Shown piece after piece: positions 62,141 through 64,000 of a stretch of DNA of 64,000 nt (positions are counted from its first letter, which is position 1; the number at the start of each line of letters is the position of its first letter). The stretch is from UBA1351 sp963677625 (lineage in GTDB: Bacteria; Bacillota; Clostridia; Lachnospirales; Vallitaleaceae), in contig CAXXSW010000004.1 in assembly GCA_963677625.2 (NCBI GenBank), positions 434,001 to 498,000 of the forward strand. The letters run 5' to 3'. The notes below the pieces were generated by a model. It saw nothing but the letters and a program-made list of their open reading frames with translations, had not been told where the DNA came from and made no database searches. The translations under genes and the position numbers were made by a program.

Positions 62141-64000
62141 TTACAGGTCATCATCATCTTCTGATTCAATAATAAAACTTGAGCTGATTAATAAGTCATC
62201 GCTGTCTTCAAAATCATCAAGAAGGTCATCGCTATCATCGATGTAATCCCCACTCTTATCTTTTGCAGCGTTTTCATTTCTAGCTATAAATTCTTCTTCA
62301 GTCAAGTGAAGTTCCATATCACCTTCGTCATCAATATCTTCTCTAAATCGTACTTCACCATTCTCTGAAAGAATTTTAATATCCAAGGACAATGATTGAA
62401 GTTCTTTAAGAAGTACCTTGAAGGACTCAGGAATACCAGGTTCAGGAATGTTGTCGCCCTTAATAATGGCTTCGTAGGTCTTAACTCGTCCTACAACGTC
62501 ATCAGACTTAACAGTCAAAATCTCCTGAAGTGTATAAGCAGCACCGTAAGCCTCAAGAGCCCAAACCTCCTATCTCACTCGAAACGCTGTCCACCGAACT
62601 GGGCTTTACCACCAAGTGGTTGTTGCGTAACAAGAGAGTAAGGACCTGTTGAACGAGCGTGAATCTTATCATCAACAAGGTGGTGAAGCTTCAAGTAGTG
62701 CATGTATCCAACGGTAACAGGATTGTCAAAATACTCACCTGTACGTCCGTCTCTTAAGTATATCTTACCATCTTCACTAATTGGAACGTTTTTCCATTCA
62801 TCTCTGTGATCCATATTATTGCGAAGGAAATCGATAACTTCATCATTGAGTTGATCTTTCCATTTCTCTTCAAAATCTTCCCATGGCGTGTTGACATAGT
62901 CATTAGCCATAGTCAATGTTTCAATAATATCATTTTCATGAGCACCATCAAATACTGGAGTTGCAATCTTAAAACCAAGCGCTTTCGCTGCAAGACCCAG
63001 ATGGACTTCAAGTACCTGACCAATGTTCATACGTGATGGTACGCCAAGCGGGTTAAGTACAATATCAAGCGGACGTCCGTTCGGAAGGAATGGCATATCT
63101 TCTTGAGGTAAAATACGGGAAATAACACCCTTGTTACCATGACGGCCAGCCATCTTATCACCAACAGAGATCTTTCTCTTTTGTGCAATATAAACTCTTA
63201 CAGATTGGTTGACGCCTGGTGACAACTCATCACCATTCTCTCTTGTAAAGACATGTACATCAACAATAATACCTTCCTCACCGTGGGGAACACGAAGAGA
63301 AGAATCACGTACTTCTCTTGCTTTTTCACCAAAGATAGCTCTAAGTAATCTTTCCTCAGCAGTAAGTTCTGTTTCACCTTTTGGCGTAACTTTACCAACC
63401 AAGATATCACCAGGTCTAACTTCAGCTCCTATACGGATAATTCCTCTTTCATCAAGATCCTTAAGGGCATCTTCACCGACACCAGGAACGTCCCTTGTAA
63501 TCTCTTCCGGTCCAAGTTTAGTATCCCTAGCTTCTGCCTCATACTCTTCAATATGTACAGACGTATAAACATCGTTTTTGACTAAGTTTTCAGAAAGTAA
63601 AATCGCATCCTCGAAGTTATAACCTTCCCAAGTCATAAATCCAATCAACGGATTCTTACCAAGAGCTAATTCACCATCTTGAGTTGAAGGACCATCAGCA
63701 ATAACATCGCCCGCTTCAACTTTCTGACCCTTTGCGACAAGAGGTCTTTGGTTAATACAAGTACCTTGGTTAGATCTTGCAAATTTTTGAAGTTTATAAG
63801 AATCTCTAGCACCTTCAGTGGTTCTAATTACAATTTCAGACGCCGACACACGGTCAACGATACCATCTCTTCTAGCAACAGCAACAATACCAGAGTCAAC
63901 TGCAGCCTTACCCTCCATACCAGTACCAACAATTGAGGAATCAGTCATCAATAGAGGAACAGCTTGACGTTGCATGTTAGAACCCATAAGAGCACGGTTA
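62141..64000 (-). CDS. rpoB: RNA polymerase subunit beta, C-terminal half, with two single-base insertions
   Basis: The last 620 or so residues of beta are visible; the rest is beyond the right edge. The frame 62575-64000 has LMGSNMQRQAVPLL, MAGRHGNKGVISRI and LPNGRPLDIVLNPLGVPSRMN. It stops abnormally after GGQRFE. Removing extra bases at 62579 and 62571 restores RFGEMEVWALEAYGAA and joins the frame 62141-62518, which contains the C-terminal ILTVKSDDVVGRVKTYEAI. The tail after about 80 further residues is very acidic (runs of Asp/Ser), a normal extension in Clostridia. The rifampicin-binding region is outside the window. Confidence 0.93.

Overview
The window is a low-GC Gram-positive chromosome segment, most likely from a member of the class Clostridia (Lachnospirales-like). 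The evidence is zinc-binding (C+) forms of S4, S14 and L36, a KOW-domain gene between map and infA, a DUF6472-type small protein, KtrAB, an EcfA1-EcfA2-EcfT-TruA string, and T-box control of a tRNA synthetase gene. I cannot name the species. Almost everything from 5.5 kb to the right end is on the minus strand. The one exception is a TPR membrane protein at 14.9-15.8 kb.

1-5.4 kb is an accessory flavin locus. A large cytosolic flavoprotein fuses NADPH-FMN-reductase, FMN_bind and FAD_binding_2 domains and runs off the left end. Next to it lies a stand-alone FMN reductase that is a paralogue of its first domain. Divergent from these are a LysR regulator, an ApbE flavin transferase and an SDR enzyme. 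ApbE would covalently attach FMN to the Ser-Gly-Ala-Ser-Glu-Thr motif of the large protein. The LysR promoter carries a perfect 16-bp palindrome.

5.5-34.8 kb holds conserved housekeeping genes: an unknown polytopic protein, a MetRS-like class I synthetase with T-box leader, ppk and ppx, a patatin, an rRNA methyltransferase, KtrAB potassium uptake, pfkA, dnaE, a chemoreceptor, rpsI-rplM, a YibE/F protein, truA, the ECF transporter core, a methyltransferase, and a heme-b5-like lipoprotein whose promoter contains a Fur-box-like site.

34.9-64 kb is the rpoBC / str / S10 / spc / alpha block, transcribed leftwards: rpoB (partial), rpoC, rpsL, rpsG, fusA, tuf, an inserted lipoprotein gene, then rpsJ to rplQ with secY, adk, map and infA. 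Strong consensus promoters precede rpsL, rpsJ, rpsM and rplM.

The most unusual structures lie between these genes. (a) Between rpoC and rpsL, two 110-nt hairpin elements sit in inverted orientation. Their loops are identical, but their 33-35 bp stems differ in sequence while each stays self-complementary. (b) A leader of about 580 nt, rich in hairpins, precedes rpsM. (c) The S10 leader has two mutually exclusive hairpins. (d) A roughly 49-nt intergenic repeat occurs at both 5.4 kb and 53.2 kb. (e) A perfect 24-bp palindrome lies upstream of the inserted lipoprotein gene. The rpoB, rpoC and rpsS frames are broken by single extra A/T bases at universally conserved motifs, which I read as consensus errors in the assembly rather than biology.
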